A stretch of DNA of 64,000 bases, taken from the NCBI RefSeq assembly GCF_900230195.1, contig NZ_OCNE01000004.1, positions 62,001 through 126,000 of the forward strand, given 5' to 3'. Position numbers and translations under genes: made by a program. Under the pieces are notes generated by a model, which ran no database searches, had not been told where the DNA came from, and saw nothing but the letters and a program-made list of their open reading frames with translations. This DNA is from Streptomyces zhaozhouensis (GTDB taxonomy: Bacteria; Actinomycetota; Actinomycetes; Streptomycetales; Streptomycetaceae). This document shows positions 19,816-28,051 of this stretch, piece after piece. Within the stretch, counting starts at the first letter, position 1. Each line of letters starts with the position of its first letter.

Positions 19816-20334
19816 ATGCCTCAGCCCACCAAGGGCCGCAGGCTGGGCGGCAGCCCCGCCCACGAGCGCCTCATGCTGGCGAACCTCGCCACCTCGCTCT
19901 TCGAGCACGGCCGCATCACCACCACGGTGGCCAAGGCCCGTCGGCTGCGGCCGGTGGCCGAGCGGCTGATCACCAAGGCGAAGAAGGGCGACCTGCACAA
20001 CCGTCGCCAGGTGATGCAGACCATCCGGGACAAGAGCGTGGTCCACACCCTCTTCACCGAGATCGGTCCCCGGTACGAGAACCGTCCCGGCGGTTACACC
20101 CGGATCACCAAGATCGGCCCGCGCCGCGGCGACAACGCGCCCATGGCCGTGATCGAGCTGGTCGAGGCGCTGACCGTGCAGCAGAACGCGGTGGGCGAGG
20201 CCGAGGGCGCCACCCGGCGCGCGGCCAAGGAGCGGGAGACCGCCGCCGAGCAGCCGGCCGCGACCGAGGCCGCCGAGGCCGAGGCCAAGGACGAGCAGGC
20301 CGAGGAGAAGGCCGAGGAGAAGAAGGAGGACTGA
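19816..20334 (+). CDS. rplQ: 50S ribosomal protein L17
   Basis: 172 residues. The first 118 are the ordinary L17 core ([20 protein letters not shown], later [20 protein letters not shown]). The last 50 form an acidic Ala/Glu/Lys-rich tail found in actinobacterial L17. It follows rpoA after 116 bases, with AGGAGAG ahead of the ATG. Confidence 0.98.
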   Translation: MPQPTKGRRLGGSPAHERLMLANLATSLFEHGRITTTVAKARRLRPVAERLITKAKKGDLHNRRQVMQTIRDKSVVHTLFTEIGPRYENRPGGYTRITKIGPRRGDNAPMAVIELVEALTVQQNAVGEAEGATRRAAKERETAAEQPAATEAAEAEAKDEQAEEKAEEKKED

Positions 20335-20394
20335 GTCCTTTCGACTCGGTCTCTCGTTTCCCGAGGTTCCTGGTTTGACCGGTTTGACTGGTTC

Positions 20395-20431
20395 GACGGG
20401 CCCGCACCCGCCCCGGGTGCGGGCCCGTCGG
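20395..20431 (+). terminator. hairpin between rplQ and truA
   Basis: A perfect 16-base-pair stem pairs 20395-20410 with 20416-20431 around the 5-base loop GCCCC. Just upstream, three imperfect 9-base repeats of GGTTTGAC lie at about 20374-20399. Likely the main end of the alpha operon transcript; truA starts 15 bases further on, so it needs read-through or its own promoter. Confidence 0.75.
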
Positions 20432-20446
20432 CGTTGAGGAGGCGTC

Positions 20447-21286
20447 GTGAGCGTGGAGCCCGAGTCGGGACGGGTGCGGGTGCGCCTCGATCTGGCGTAC
20501 GACGGGCGGGACTTCTCCGGCTGGGCGCGGCAGCGCGGCAGGCGCACCGTGCAGGAGGAGCTGGAGGACGCGCTGCGGGTGGTGACACGGGCCGAGCGGC
20601 CGTGGGAGCTGACCGTGGCCGGGCGGACGGACGCCGGTGTGCACGCGCGCGGGCAGGTGGCCCACGTGGACCTGCCGGCCGAGGTCTGGGACGAGCAGCG
20701 GGAACGGCTGCTGCGGCGGCTGGCCGGGCGGCTGCCGCACGACGTGCGGGTCTGGCGGGTGTCCGAGGCGCCCGCCCACTTCGACGCGCGCTTCTCGGCG
20801 CTGTGGCGGCGCTACGCGTACCGGGTCAGCGACCACCCGGGCGGCGTCGACCCGCTGCGGCGCGGGCATGTGCTGTGGCACAACTGGCCGCTGGACGTGG
20901 CGGCGATGAACGAGGCGTCGGCGCGGCTGCTCGGCGAGCACGACTTCGCGGCGTACTGCCGGCGGCGGGAGGGCGCGACGACCATCCGGCGGCTGCTGAC
21001 CCTGGACTGGACCCGGGGGGCGGACGGCGTGATCGAGGGAACGGTGCGGGCCGACGCGTTCTGCCACAACATGGTGCGGGCGCTGGTCGGGGCGCTGCTG
21101 TTCGTCGGGGACGGCCACCGGCCGCCGGAGTGGCCGGCGCGGGTGCTGGCCGGGGGGGTGCGGGACTCGGCGGTGCACGTGGTCAGGCCGCACGGGCTGA
21201 CGCTGGAGGAGGTCGCCTACCCGGAGGACGGGCTGCTGGCCGACCGCAACCGGGAGGCGCGGACGCTGCGCACGCTGGGGTCTTGA
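20447..21286 (+). CDS. truA: tRNA pseudouridine synthase A (38-40)
   Basis: 279 residues, GTG start with GAGGAGG upstream. It converts uridines 38-40 of the tRNA anticodon stem to pseudouridine. The catalytic Asp lies in [16 protein letters not shown] (near 60-75), and RRYAYRV and [10 protein letters not shown] are further family blocks. Conserved neighbour of rplQ in actinobacteria. Confidence 0.97.
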   Translation: MSVEPESGRVRVRLDLAYDGRDFSGWARQRGRRTVQEELEDALRVVTRAERPWELTVAGRTDAGVHARGQVAHVDLPAEVWDEQRERLLRRLAGRLPHDVRVWRVSEAPAHFDARFSALWRRYAYRVSDHPGGVDPLRRGHVLWHNWPLDVAAMNEASARLLGEHDFAAYCRRREGATTIRRLLTLDWTRGADGVIEGTVRADAFCHNMVRALVGALLFVGDGHRPPEWPARVLAGGVRDSAVHVVRPHGLTLEEVAYPEDGLLADRNREARTLRTLGS

Positions 21287-21325
21287 CGGGGGCGGCTGCT
21301 CGCCCGCCGGGGACCCTCTCGCCGC

Positions 21326-21765
21326 CGTCCTCGCCCCGGTGGGTGGTTGCTCGCGCAGTTCCCCGCGCCCCTTGTGTGGGTTGGCGTTCGCCGTGGGGTG
21401 CGGGTTTCTTCGCCGGCGGGGTCGGGCCCCGTCAGGGGCGCGGGGAACTGCGCGGTGCGTCCGTGGCGGGGGTCGGTCGACGACGGTTCTGGTCGGCTCG
21501 GGTGGGGTGTCGTCCTCGCCCCGGTGTGTGGTTGCTCGCGCAGTTCCCCGCGCCCCTTGTGTGGGTTGGCGTTCGCCGTGGGGTGCGGGTTTCTTCGCCG
21601 GCGGGGTCGGGCCCCGTCAGGGGCGCGGGGAACCGCGCGGTGCGTCCGTGGCGGGGGTCGGTCGACGACGGTTCTGGCCGGCCCGGGTGGGGTGTCGTCC
21701 GCGCGCCGGCGCGAGTGCTGGGTGGCGGGGTGCGGGCGGCTGCGGTGCCGCACCGGCCAGGTGGT
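21326..21765. repeat. tandem hairpin-repeat array A (two 185-base units plus remnant)
   Basis: The 489 bases after truA hold no gene. Two nearly identical 185-base units start at 21326 and 21511; a truncated third begins at 21696. Each unit carries a left arm (21353-21371, 21538-21556) and its inverted right arm (21435-21453, 21620-21638) of the sequence GCGCAGTTCCCCGCGCCCC. The end of the array has a short dyad CGGTGC/GCACCG near 21748-21761 shared with array C. Confidence 0.9.
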
Positions 21766-21775
21766 TCGCCGGAGG

Positions 21776-22642
21776 CTACTCCTGAGCGCGGCGGCGTTCC
21801 TCGACGATGGCGCTGGCGGACGCGGACGCCTGGGCCTCGCCGCGCTTGATGATCTGCGCGAACGCGTGGTCGTTGCCGTCCCGTGCCGCCTGCTGGGCGG
21901 CCGTGCCGTCGCCGCTGTCGGGGCTGCCGTCCGTGTTGCCCGCGATGGTCAGATAGACGTAGCGGCCGACCTGGTTGCGGGTGGTGCGGCAGCCGCCGCT
22001 GTCGCAGAGGGAGCCGGCGTCGCCGCCCTGGAGCGCCTGGAGCTGGCCGGTGAGCCCCTCCGTGCCGTGCAGGCCGGCGGCGGCCTCCTCGCTGGGCAAC
22101 TGGGCGACGCCGACGGTGACGGCGACGCCGCCGCCCGCGTAGGTGGCGCGCAGCAGGCCGGTGCAGCCGGCGTCGGCCAGCGCCGAGGCGACCGCGCCCG
22201 AGGCCAGCGAGGCGCAGTCCTCGCTGCCGTCGCTGTCGACCAGCGCGTAGGAGCGGTCCTCGGCCTCCAGCGGGTCCTCGCCGAAGAAGTCGCCGGCCTG
22301 GAACGGCGCGACGTCCTTCTCCGGGTCGCTGATGAACTCGCGGGCCGAGGGCACCGGCGGCAGCGTGGTCTCGGCGAACGTCGGCTCGGCGTCGTCGGAC
22401 TCGTCGGTGCTCTCCGGCAGGGTCGCCGAGGGTCCCGCCGTGCCGCCGCCGTCGTCGTCACCCTGGCCGACGATGGCGAGGGCCACCACGACGCCGATGA
22501 CGACGGCGGCGCCCACGCTGGTCCCGATGACCGTCCAGCGCTTCCTGGCGCGCTGCCGGTCCGCGTCGGCGGCCAGCTGGTCCCAGTTCGGCCGCGCGTC
22601 TCCCCCGGGAACCCACTGGGGTCCCCCCTGCCCTTGACTCAT
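21776..22642 (-). CDS. membrane-anchored secreted protein of unknown function
   Basis: 288 residues from the ATG at 22642 (MSQGQGGPQWVPGGDARPNW); the frame is open further but without a sensible start. A positively charged stretch (RQRARKRW) precedes one membrane helix at about 37-58, so the C-terminal 230 residues should lie outside. They start with an acidic, Thr/Ser-rich linker and then a domain of about 150 residues with five cysteines, two near CASL/CTGL and CDSGGC. No enzyme motif seen. It stands alone between truA and rplM, on the opposite strand, a position conserved in Streptomyces as a hypothetical protein (recalled, not searched). Confidence 0.8.
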   Translation of the reverse strand: MSQGQGGPQWVPGGDARPNWDQLAADADRQRARKRWTVIGTSVGAAVVIGVVVALAIVGQGDDDGGGTAGPSATLPESTDESDDAEPTFAETTLPPVPSAREFISDPEKDVAPFQAGDFFGEDPLEAEDRSYALVDSDGSEDCASLASGAVASALADAGCTGLLRATYAGGGVAVTVGVAQLPSEEAAAGLHGTEGLTGQLQALQGGDAGSLCDSGGCRTTRNQVGRYVYLTIAGNTDGSPDSGDGTAAQQAARDGNDHAFAQIIKRGEAQASASASAIVEERRRAQE

Positions 22643-22775
22643 GGCCCGCAGTTTAGTGGCGCCGCGCTCCGCCCGAGGCGTCGGTGCGTGCCGTTCTGGT
22701 AGCCGTGTGGGCACGGATTGGCAACGGGCGACGGCGGCGCGGGGCGCGGGTCCCGGTGGGGGCCGGGGGCTCGTT

Positions 22776-22805
22776 TTGACCCTTCTGGCGGGGGCGCGGT
22801 ATTCT
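22776..22805 (+). promoter_or_regulatory. rplM-rpsI promoter
   Basis: TTGACC at 22776-22781 and TATTCT at 22800-22805, 18 bases apart, match the vegetative (HrdB) consensus well. Transcription would start near 22812, leaving a leader of about 170 bases before rplM. The rest of the 339-base spacer shows no gene. Confidence 0.7.
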
Positions 22806-22981
22806 GCCTGGTCGATAATGCGTTTGGCTTGCTCGATCTCACGTGAGGGGCCCAGCGCCGGTCCACCAGGACGGTCGCCAGCGGACGGCACCCCGGTTTG
22901 CGTCACCGGGAGCCGACGGTTCTGCTGATCGCCGGGTGGCCTTGTCAGGAACCACTCACTGAAAAGCGAAGGCTACGACCC

Positions 22982-23425
22982 GTGCGTACGTACAGCCCCA
23001 AGCCCGGCGACGTCCAGCGTCAGTGGCACGTCATCGACGCCGCCGATGTCGTGCTGGGCCGCCTGGCCTCTCAGGCCGCCACCCTTCTGCGGGGCAAGCA
23101 CAAGCCGGTGTACGCGCCGCACGTTGACACCGGTGACTTCGTCATCATCGTCAACGCCGACAAGGTGCACCTGTCCGGCAACAAGCGGACCCAGAAGCTC
23201 GCCTACCGTCACTCCGGCTACCCGGGCGGTCTCCGCTCGGTGCGCTACGGGGACCTTCTGGAGCAGAACCCCGAGCGCGCCGTCGAGAAGGCCGTGCGCG
23301 GGATGCTCCCGAAGAACACCCTGGGCCGTCAGATGCTCTCCAAGCTGAAGGTCTATGCCGGCCCCGAGCACCCGCACGCCGCCCAGCGGCCGGTGCCGTT
23401 CGAGATCACCCAGGTCGCGCAGTAG
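22982..23425 (+). CDS. rplM: 50S ribosomal protein L13
   Basis: 147 residues from GTG 22982 ([20 protein letters not shown]); the longer frame upstream is leader. It has [19 protein letters not shown] and the signature [20 protein letters not shown]. Always paired with rpsI, which follows after 42 bases. Confidence 0.98.
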   Translation: MRTYSPKPGDVQRQWHVIDAADVVLGRLASQAATLLRGKHKPVYAPHVDTGDFVIIVNADKVHLSGNKRTQKLAYRHSGYPGGLRSVRYGDLLEQNPERAVEKAVRGMLPKNTLGRQMLSKLKVYAGPEHPHAAQRPVPFEITQVAQ

Positions 23426-23467
23426 TCCGGCCACACCCTCAGACGAAGAAACATCTCAAGGAGAATC

Positions 23468-23980
23468 GTGGCCGAGACCACCACCGAGAACCTGGACGCC
23501 GAGGTCCCCGAGGTCGAGGAGTACACCACCGAGAGCGCGAGCGAGGACTTCGCCGCCTCCGGCGAGGAGCTGAACGCTCGCTTCGGTGACCCGCTCCCCG
23601 GCGCCGGGACCGGCCGCCGCAAGAACGCCATCGCCCGCGTCCGGATCATCCCCGGCAGCGGCAAGTGGCGCATCAACGGTCGCACCCTGGAGGGGTACTT
23701 CCCCAACAAGGTGCACCAGCAGTCCGTGAACGAGCCGTTCAAGGTGCTGGAGCTGGACGAGCGCTACGACGTGGTCGCGCGCATCGCCGGCGGCGGCATC
23801 TCCGGGCAGGCCGGCGCGCTGCGCCTGGGTGTCGCCCGTGCGCTGAACGAGGCGGACGTGGAGAACAACCGCGGCCCGCTGAAGAAGGCCGGCTTCCTCA
23901 CCCGTGACGCCCGTGCGGTGGAGCGGAAGAAGGCCGGTCTGAAGAAGGCCCGTAAGGGCACGCAGTACAGCAAGCGGTAA
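23468..23980 (+). CDS. rpsI: 30S ribosomal protein S9
   Basis: 170 residues, GTG start behind AAGGAGA. About 40 acidic N-terminal residues, usual in actinobacteria, precede the core, which begins near [14 protein letters not shown]. The C-terminal [12 protein letters not shown] reaches P-site tRNA in ribosome structures. A canonical terminator follows. Confidence 0.98.
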   Translation: MAETTTENLDAEVPEVEEYTTESASEDFAASGEELNARFGDPLPGAGTGRRKNAIARVRIIPGSGKWRINGRTLEGYFPNKVHQQSVNEPFKVLELDERYDVVARIAGGGISGQAGALRLGVARALNEADVENNRGPLKKAGFLTRDARAVERKKAGLKKARKGTQYSKR

Positions 23981-24002
23981 TCGCTCGCGGGATTTTGCTC
24001 AC

Positions 24003-24042
24003 GCCCCGGCAGCACTTCCGTGCTGCCGGGGCGCCCCCTTTT
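24003..24042 (+). terminator. rho-independent terminator after rpsI
   Basis: A perfect 13-base-pair stem pairs 24003-24015 with 24020-24032 around the TTCC tetraloop. It is followed by a C-rich stretch and TTTT at 24039-24042. One of the few terminators in the window with a T-run; it separates rplM-rpsI from glmM. Confidence 0.85.
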
Positions 24043-24102
24043 GTAGGGTCCACAAGGGAATACCGGTCTCGGGGCCGCGTTGGTGAACTCGGAGGAAAAA
24101 CA

Positions 24103-25470
24103 GTGGGACGACTCTTCGGTACGGACGGTGTACGTGGCGTCGCCAACGCGGATCTGACGGCCGAGCTGGCGCTCGGCCTGTCCGTGGCGGCGGCGCGGGT
24201 GCTGACCGTGACGGAGAGTCAGGAGAGTACGTGCGGGCGTCGGCCGACGGCCGTCGTCGGGCGCGACCCGCGGGCCTCGGGCGAGTTCCTGGAGGCGGCC
24301 GTGGTCGCCGGGCTGGCCAGCGCCGGTGTGGACGTGCTGCGGGTGGGCGTGCTGCCGACGCCCGCGGTGGCGTATCTGACCGGTTCGCTGGGGGCGAGCT
24401 TCGGGGTGATGCTCTCCGCGAGCCACAACCCGATGCCGGACAACGGGATCAAGTTCTTCGCGCGGGGCGGCCACAAGCTGGCCGACGAGCTGGAGGACCG
24501 GATCGAGGCCCTCTACCGCGAGCACGCCGCCGGCCAGCCGTGGGACCGCCCGGTGGGCGCCGGCGTCGGCCGCGTCACCGAGCACACCGAGGGCTTCGAC
24601 GCGTACGTGGCGCACCTGGTCGGCGTGCTGCCCAACCGCGTCGACGGGCTGCGGATCGTCGTCGACGCGGCGCACGGCGCGGCCTCCCGGGTCGCGCCGG
24701 AGGCGTTCGCCCGCGCCGGGGCCGACGTGATCAGCATCGGCGACGCCCCGGACGGGCTCAACATCAACGACGGCTGCGGCTCCACCCATCTGAACGCGCT
24801 GCGTGAGGCGGTCCTCGCCCACGGGGCCGACCTCGGCATCGCGGTCGACGGCGACGCCGACCGCTGCCTGGCGGTGGACCGCGACGGCGCCGAGGTGGAC
24901 GGCGACCAGATCCTGGCCGTGCTCGGCGTGGCGATGCGGGAGGCCGGCACGCTGCGGGAGGACACCGTGGTGTCCACCGTGATGTCCAACCTGGGCTTCA
25001 CGCTGGCGATGGAGCACCAGGGGCTGCGGGTGCGGCAGACCGCCGTCGGCGACCGCTATGTGCTGGAGGAGATGCGCCGCGGCGGCTACTCGCTGGGCGG
25101 CGAGCAGTCAGGACACGTGATCGTGCTGGACCACGCGACCACGGGCGACGGTTCCCTCACCGGGCTGATGCTGGCCGCCAGGGTGGCGGCGACCCGCCGG
25201 CCGCTGGCCGAGCTGGCGGGCGTGATGACGCGGCTGCCGCAGGTGCTGATCAACGTGCGGGACGTGGACCGGGCGCGGGTCGCCGACAGCAGGGAGCTGG
25301 CCGAGGCGGTCGCCGAGGCGGAGCGCGTTCTGGGCGAGACGGGCCGGGTGCTGCTGCGCCCCTCCGGCACGGAGCCGCTGGTGCGCGTCATGGTGGAGGC
25401 GGCGGACGCGACCCAGGCCCGGACGGTGGCCGGCGGCCTGGCGGACGTGGTGAAGTCGGCGCTGGGCTGA
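24103..25470 (+). CDS. glmM: phosphoglucosamine mutase
   Basis: 455 residues from GTG 24103 with GGAGG nearby. It turns glucosamine-6-phosphate into glucosamine-1-phosphate for UDP-GlcNAc and peptidoglycan. The active-site Ser107 lies in [16 protein letters not shown], the metal loop is DGDADR, and [14 protein letters not shown] is the phosphate-binding end. An insertion of Cys- and Ser-containing residues near 38-46 is of no clear meaning. In streptomycetes it is followed by coaA and glmS; here glmS is reduced to a fragment (see 26904). Confidence 0.97.
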   Translation: MGRLFGTDGVRGVANADLTAELALGLSVAAARVLTVTESQESTCGRRPTAVVGRDPRASGEFLEAAVVAGLASAGVDVLRVGVLPTPAVAYLTGSLGASFGVMLSASHNPMPDNGIKFFARGGHKLADELEDRIEALYREHAAGQPWDRPVGAGVGRVTEHTEGFDAYVAHLVGVLPNRVDGLRIVVDAAHGAASRVAPEAFARAGADVISIGDAPDGLNINDGCGSTHLNALREAVLAHGADLGIAVDGDADRCLAVDRDGAEVDGDQILAVLGVAMREAGTLREDTVVSTVMSNLGFTLAMEHQGLRVRQTAVGDRYVLEEMRRGGYSLGGEQSGHVIVLDHATTGDGSLTGLMLAARVAATRRPLAELAGVMTRLPQVLINVRDVDRARVADSRELAEAVAEAERVLGETGRVLLRPSGTEPLVRVMVEAADATQARTVAGGLADVVKSALG

Positions 25471-25494
25471 AGCGCGGCGCTGGCTTGGGCGGGT

Positions 25495-25765
25495 TGTCGG
25501 GTGCGGCCCGGTGTTGGGTTGCTCGCGTAGTTCCCCGCGCCTCTGGTTGTGGGCTGGCGTGGTCGGTCGGGTGCGGGTTCGCGTTCGGCGGGTGACGGCG
25601 GGCTTGGGGGCGCGGGGAACTGCGCGATTGCTGTGTGGCGGGGGTTGGTCGACTGCGGAGCTTCGTGGCTGGGTGGGGTGTCGGGTGCGGCCCGGTGTTG
25701 GGTTGCTCGCGTAGTTCCCCGCGCCCCCGTACTGCCGGTGGGCGGCTGGGGGGCGCGGTGCCTTC
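25495..25765. repeat. tandem hairpin-repeat array B (184-base period, second unit cut short)
   Basis: The space between convergent glmM and coaA holds a 184-base unit starting at 25495 and a second one starting at 25679 that degrades after about 80 bases. The left arm GCGTAGTTCCCCGCGCC lies at 25525-25541 and 25709-25725, and an inverted right arm at 25606-25625. The arms differ from array A by one base (TAG for CAG), so pairing has one mismatch. Confidence 0.85.
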
Positions 25766-25830
25766 GTGGCGGGGCGCGGACGACCAACCACGTGCACCGG
25801 TCGGGTGGGTGGTCGCCCCCGCGAGAAGGA

Positions 25831-26832
25831 TCACAGCTTGCGCAGGCGGAGGCCCTGGACCGTGTGATCGGGGCCCTTGCGCAGCACCAGGGAGGCGCGG
25901 CCCCTCGTGGGGGCGATGTTGTCGACGAGGTTGGGGCCGTTGACCTCGCGCCAGATGTTCCGCGCGAAGTCCAGCGCCGCCTCCTGGGAGATCTCCGCGT
26001 ACTTGCGGAAGTACGAGAGCGGGTCCTGGAACGCGGTGGCGCGCAGCGCCAGAAAGCGTTCCAGGTACCAGGACTCGATGTCGCCGACGCGGGCGTCGAC
26101 ATAGACCGAGAAGTCGAAGTAGTCGGCGACCCCGACGCGTCCGGGCGGTGGCTGCTGGAGGACGTTGAGCCCCTCCAGGATCAGGATGTCGGGCCGTTCC
26201 ACGGTCTCCCGTTCGCCCGGCACGATGTCGTACACCAGATGGGAGTAGACCGGGGCGCTCACCTCGGGCCGGCCGGACTTCACCTCGGCGACGAAGCGGG
26301 TCAGCGCGCGCCGGTCGTAGGACTCGGGGAAGCCCTTGCGGCGCATCAGCCCGCGTCGTTCCAGCTCGGCGTTGGGCAGCAGGAACCCGTCCGTCGGCAC
26401 CAGCGCGACCCGGTACCCCTCGGGGCCCTGGGCCAGCAGCGCGCGCAGCAGCCGCGCCACCGTCGACTTGCCGACCGCCACGCTGCCCGCGATGCCGACG
26501 ACGAACGGCGTCGGCGGCTGCGGCCCGCCGAGGAAGCCGCCGACCCTGGCGCGCAGCTGGCGGGCCGCGTCGATGTGCAGCCGCAGCAGGTCGCAGAGCG
26601 GGAGGTAGACGTCCCGGACCTCGGTCAGGTCGATCACGTCGCCCAGGCCGCGCAGCCGTTCCACCTGCTCGGCGCTGAGCGGCGAGGCGGAACGGTCCCT
26701 GGGCCGGCTCCAGTCGGCGCGGGAGAGGTCCACGTAGGGGCTGGGGCGCGCGGAACGCGCGGAACGTCCCTGGGGGCCGGGGGTGCCCGGGGTCGCGGGG
26801 CGTCGGGGGTGCTCGGAGGGTGAGGTTGCCAC
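25831..26832 (-). CDS. coaA: type I pantothenate kinase
   Basis: 333 residues, GTG start. It phosphorylates pantothenate, the first step of CoA synthesis. The P-loop is [12 protein letters not shown], and the family blocks [28 protein letters not shown] and ILEGLNVLQ follow in order. The first 30 residues are a Pro/Arg-rich extension. It diverges from the amidotransferase-domain gene across 71 bases. Feedback control by CoA is known for the family. Confidence 0.97.
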   Translation of the reverse strand: MATSPSEHPRRPATPGTPGPQGRSARSARPSPYVDLSRADWSRPRDRSASPLSAEQVERLRGLGDVIDLTEVRDVYLPLCDLLRLHIDAARQLRARVGGFLGGPQPPTPFVVGIAGSVAVGKSTVARLLRALLAQGPEGYRVALVPTDGFLLPNAELERRGLMRRKGFPESYDRRALTRFVAEVKSGRPEVSAPVYSHLVYDIVPGERETVERPDILILEGLNVLQQPPPGRVGVADYFDFSVYVDARVGDIESWYLERFLALRATAFQDPLSYFRKYAEISQEAALDFARNIWREVNGPNLVDNIAPTRGRASLVLRKGPDHTVQGLRLRKL

Positions 26833-26839
26833 GCCCTCA

Positions 26840-26863
26840 TTGTTCCGTCCGCTTGTTCCGTCC
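26840..26863. repeat. direct repeat in divergent coaA promoter region
   Basis: Two exact copies of TTGTTCCGTCC lie at 26840-26850 and 26853-26863, 13 bases apart. They sit just upstream of the promoter candidate for the rightward gene and just ahead of the coaA start. A tandem operator is possible but not shown. Confidence 0.5.
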
Positions 26864-26866
26864 GGC

Positions 26867-26895
26867 TTGGCGCCCCGTGCGGGCGCCCCGATACC
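26867..26895 (+). promoter_or_regulatory. promoter giving a leaderless mRNA for the amidotransferase-domain gene
   Basis: TTGGCG at 26867-26872 and GATACC at 26890-26895 are 17 bases apart. The ATG at 26904 lies 8 bases past the -10, so the transcript probably begins at or next to the start codon. No ribosome binding site is visible, in agreement with a leaderless mRNA. Confidence 0.5.
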
Positions 26896-26903
26896 CTGCC
26901 GGC

Positions 26904-27623
26904 ATGTGCGGGATCGTGGGGTACACGGGTGTCCAGTCCGCCCTCGACGTGGTGCTGGCCCAGCTCGGCCGGGTGCGCGCGCCCGAGCACGACGCCTGCG
27001 GCGTGGCGGTGCTGGCGGACGGCGGGTTGGCGTGTTCCCCCGCGGCCGAGTCGCTGCCCGCCCTGACGACGGCGCTGCGCGGCCGTCCGCTTCCCACCGC
27101 CGGCAGCGGCATCGGCCTCAGCCGCCGCGCCGAGGGGCCGCCCGGCGAGGCCGGGCCGCAGCTCGACGAGGCCGGCCGGGTGGCCGTCGCCGTGCTGGGC
27201 GAGCCGTCCAACGGGCCGGCGCTCGCCGCCGAGTTGACCGAACGCGGCCACGCGCTGCGCACCGGCGGCGTCGGGGAGGTGGTGGCGCGGCTGCTGGCCG
27301 AGGCGTTCTCCTCGGCGTACGAGCCGGCGGAGGCGACGCGCCAGCTGTGCCGCGCGCTGGAGGGCGACTTCGCGCTGCTGGCGCTGCACGCCGACGCCCC
27401 CGACACGGTCGTCGCCGCCCGGCGCGGCCTGCCGCTGGCGGTGGGGCTCGACGCGGGGGAGGCGCTGCTCGCCTCGGACGAGTCGGCCTGGGCGGCGCGG
27501 CCGCCCCGCGAGGTCATCTCGCTGGCCGGTACCCCGGGCGAGCAGGTCGTGGTGGTGCGCCGGGAGTGGGACGACGTGCGGTGCGAGGTCACCGACGCCG
27601 AGGGGGGCGTGCTGCGCGCATGA
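26904..27623 (+). CDS. GlmS-like class II glutamine amidotransferase domain, truncated and degenerate
   Basis: 239 residues. The start MCGIVGYTG gives the N-terminal Cys nucleophile of GlmS, and the last part ([25 protein letters not shown]) still follows the GlmS fold. Both sugar-isomerase (SIS) domains are absent: the gene ends at the acpS start. By an ungapped comparison with E. coli GlmS recalled by eye, Arg73 is kept, but Trp74, Thr76, His77, the oxyanion Asn98 and Asp123 are replaced. It cannot make glucosamine-6-phosphate alone and may not hydrolyse glutamine. It stands where other streptomycetes have a full glmS, so a decayed second copy is likely. A good promoter and intact frame suggest it is still expressed. 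Confidence 0.8.
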   Translation: MCGIVGYTGVQSALDVVLAQLGRVRAPEHDACGVAVLADGGLACSPAAESLPALTTALRGRPLPTAGSGIGLSRRAEGPPGEAGPQLDEAGRVAVAVLGEPSNGPALAAELTERGHALRTGGVGEVVARLLAEAFSSAYEPAEATRQLCRALEGDFALLALHADAPDTVVAARRGLPLAVGLDAGEALLASDESAWAARPPREVISLAGTPGEQVVVVRREWDDVRCEVTDAEGGVLRA

Positions 27624-27994
27624 TCGTCGGGGTGGGCATCGACGTGGCGGAGATCGAGCGGTTCGCCGCTTCGCTGGAACGGACGCCGGAGCTGGCGCGG
27701 CGCCTCTTCGTCGACGCGGAGCTGCTGCTGCCGAGCGGGGAACGGCGCGGCGTCGCGTCGTTGGCGGCCAGGTTCGCGGCGAAGGAGGCGCTGGCGAAGG
27801 CGCTGGGGGCGCCGGGCGGCCTGCGCTGGACGGACGCGGAGGTGGTGCAGGAGGACTCGGGGCGTCCGCGCCTCGAGGTGCGCGGCACGGTCGCGGCCCG
27901 CGCGGCGGAGCTGGGCGTGACGGGCTGGCACGTGTCCCTCAGCCACGACGCGGGGGTGGCCTCGGCGGTCGTCATCGCCGAGGCGCGGGAGTGA
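27620..27994 (+). CDS. acpS: holo-[acyl-carrier-protein] synthase
   Basis: 124 residues from ATG 27620 ([20 protein letters not shown]). It attaches the 4'-phosphopantetheine arm of CoA to acyl carrier protein. The metal-binding Asp is in GIDVAEI and the Glu in [12 protein letters not shown]. The C-terminal block is [19 protein letters not shown]. Its start overlaps the stop of the amidotransferase-domain gene (ATGA), so its translation depends on that gene, which may explain why the fragment is kept. CoaA, which supplies CoA, lies nearby. Confidence 0.96.
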   Translation: MIVGVGIDVAEIERFAASLERTPELARRLFVDAELLLPSGERRGVASLAARFAAKEALAKALGAPGGLRWTDAEVVQEDSGRPRLEVRGTVAARAAELGVTGWHVSLSHDAGVASAVVIAEARE

Positions 27995-28051
27995 GTCACC
28001 GCACCCGACGACCCACCGGGGTGGCGCGGGTGCCGGGGCGTCCGCGGCCCG

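Noticed and set aside
21326..25765. CRISPR array as explanation for the repeats
   Set aside because: Units are 184-185 bases with long inverted arms and no unique short spacers, and no cas genes lie nearby.
26904..27623. Calling the amidotransferase-domain gene glmS
   Set aside because: The SIS domains are missing and active-site residues are changed, so the enzyme name would mislead.
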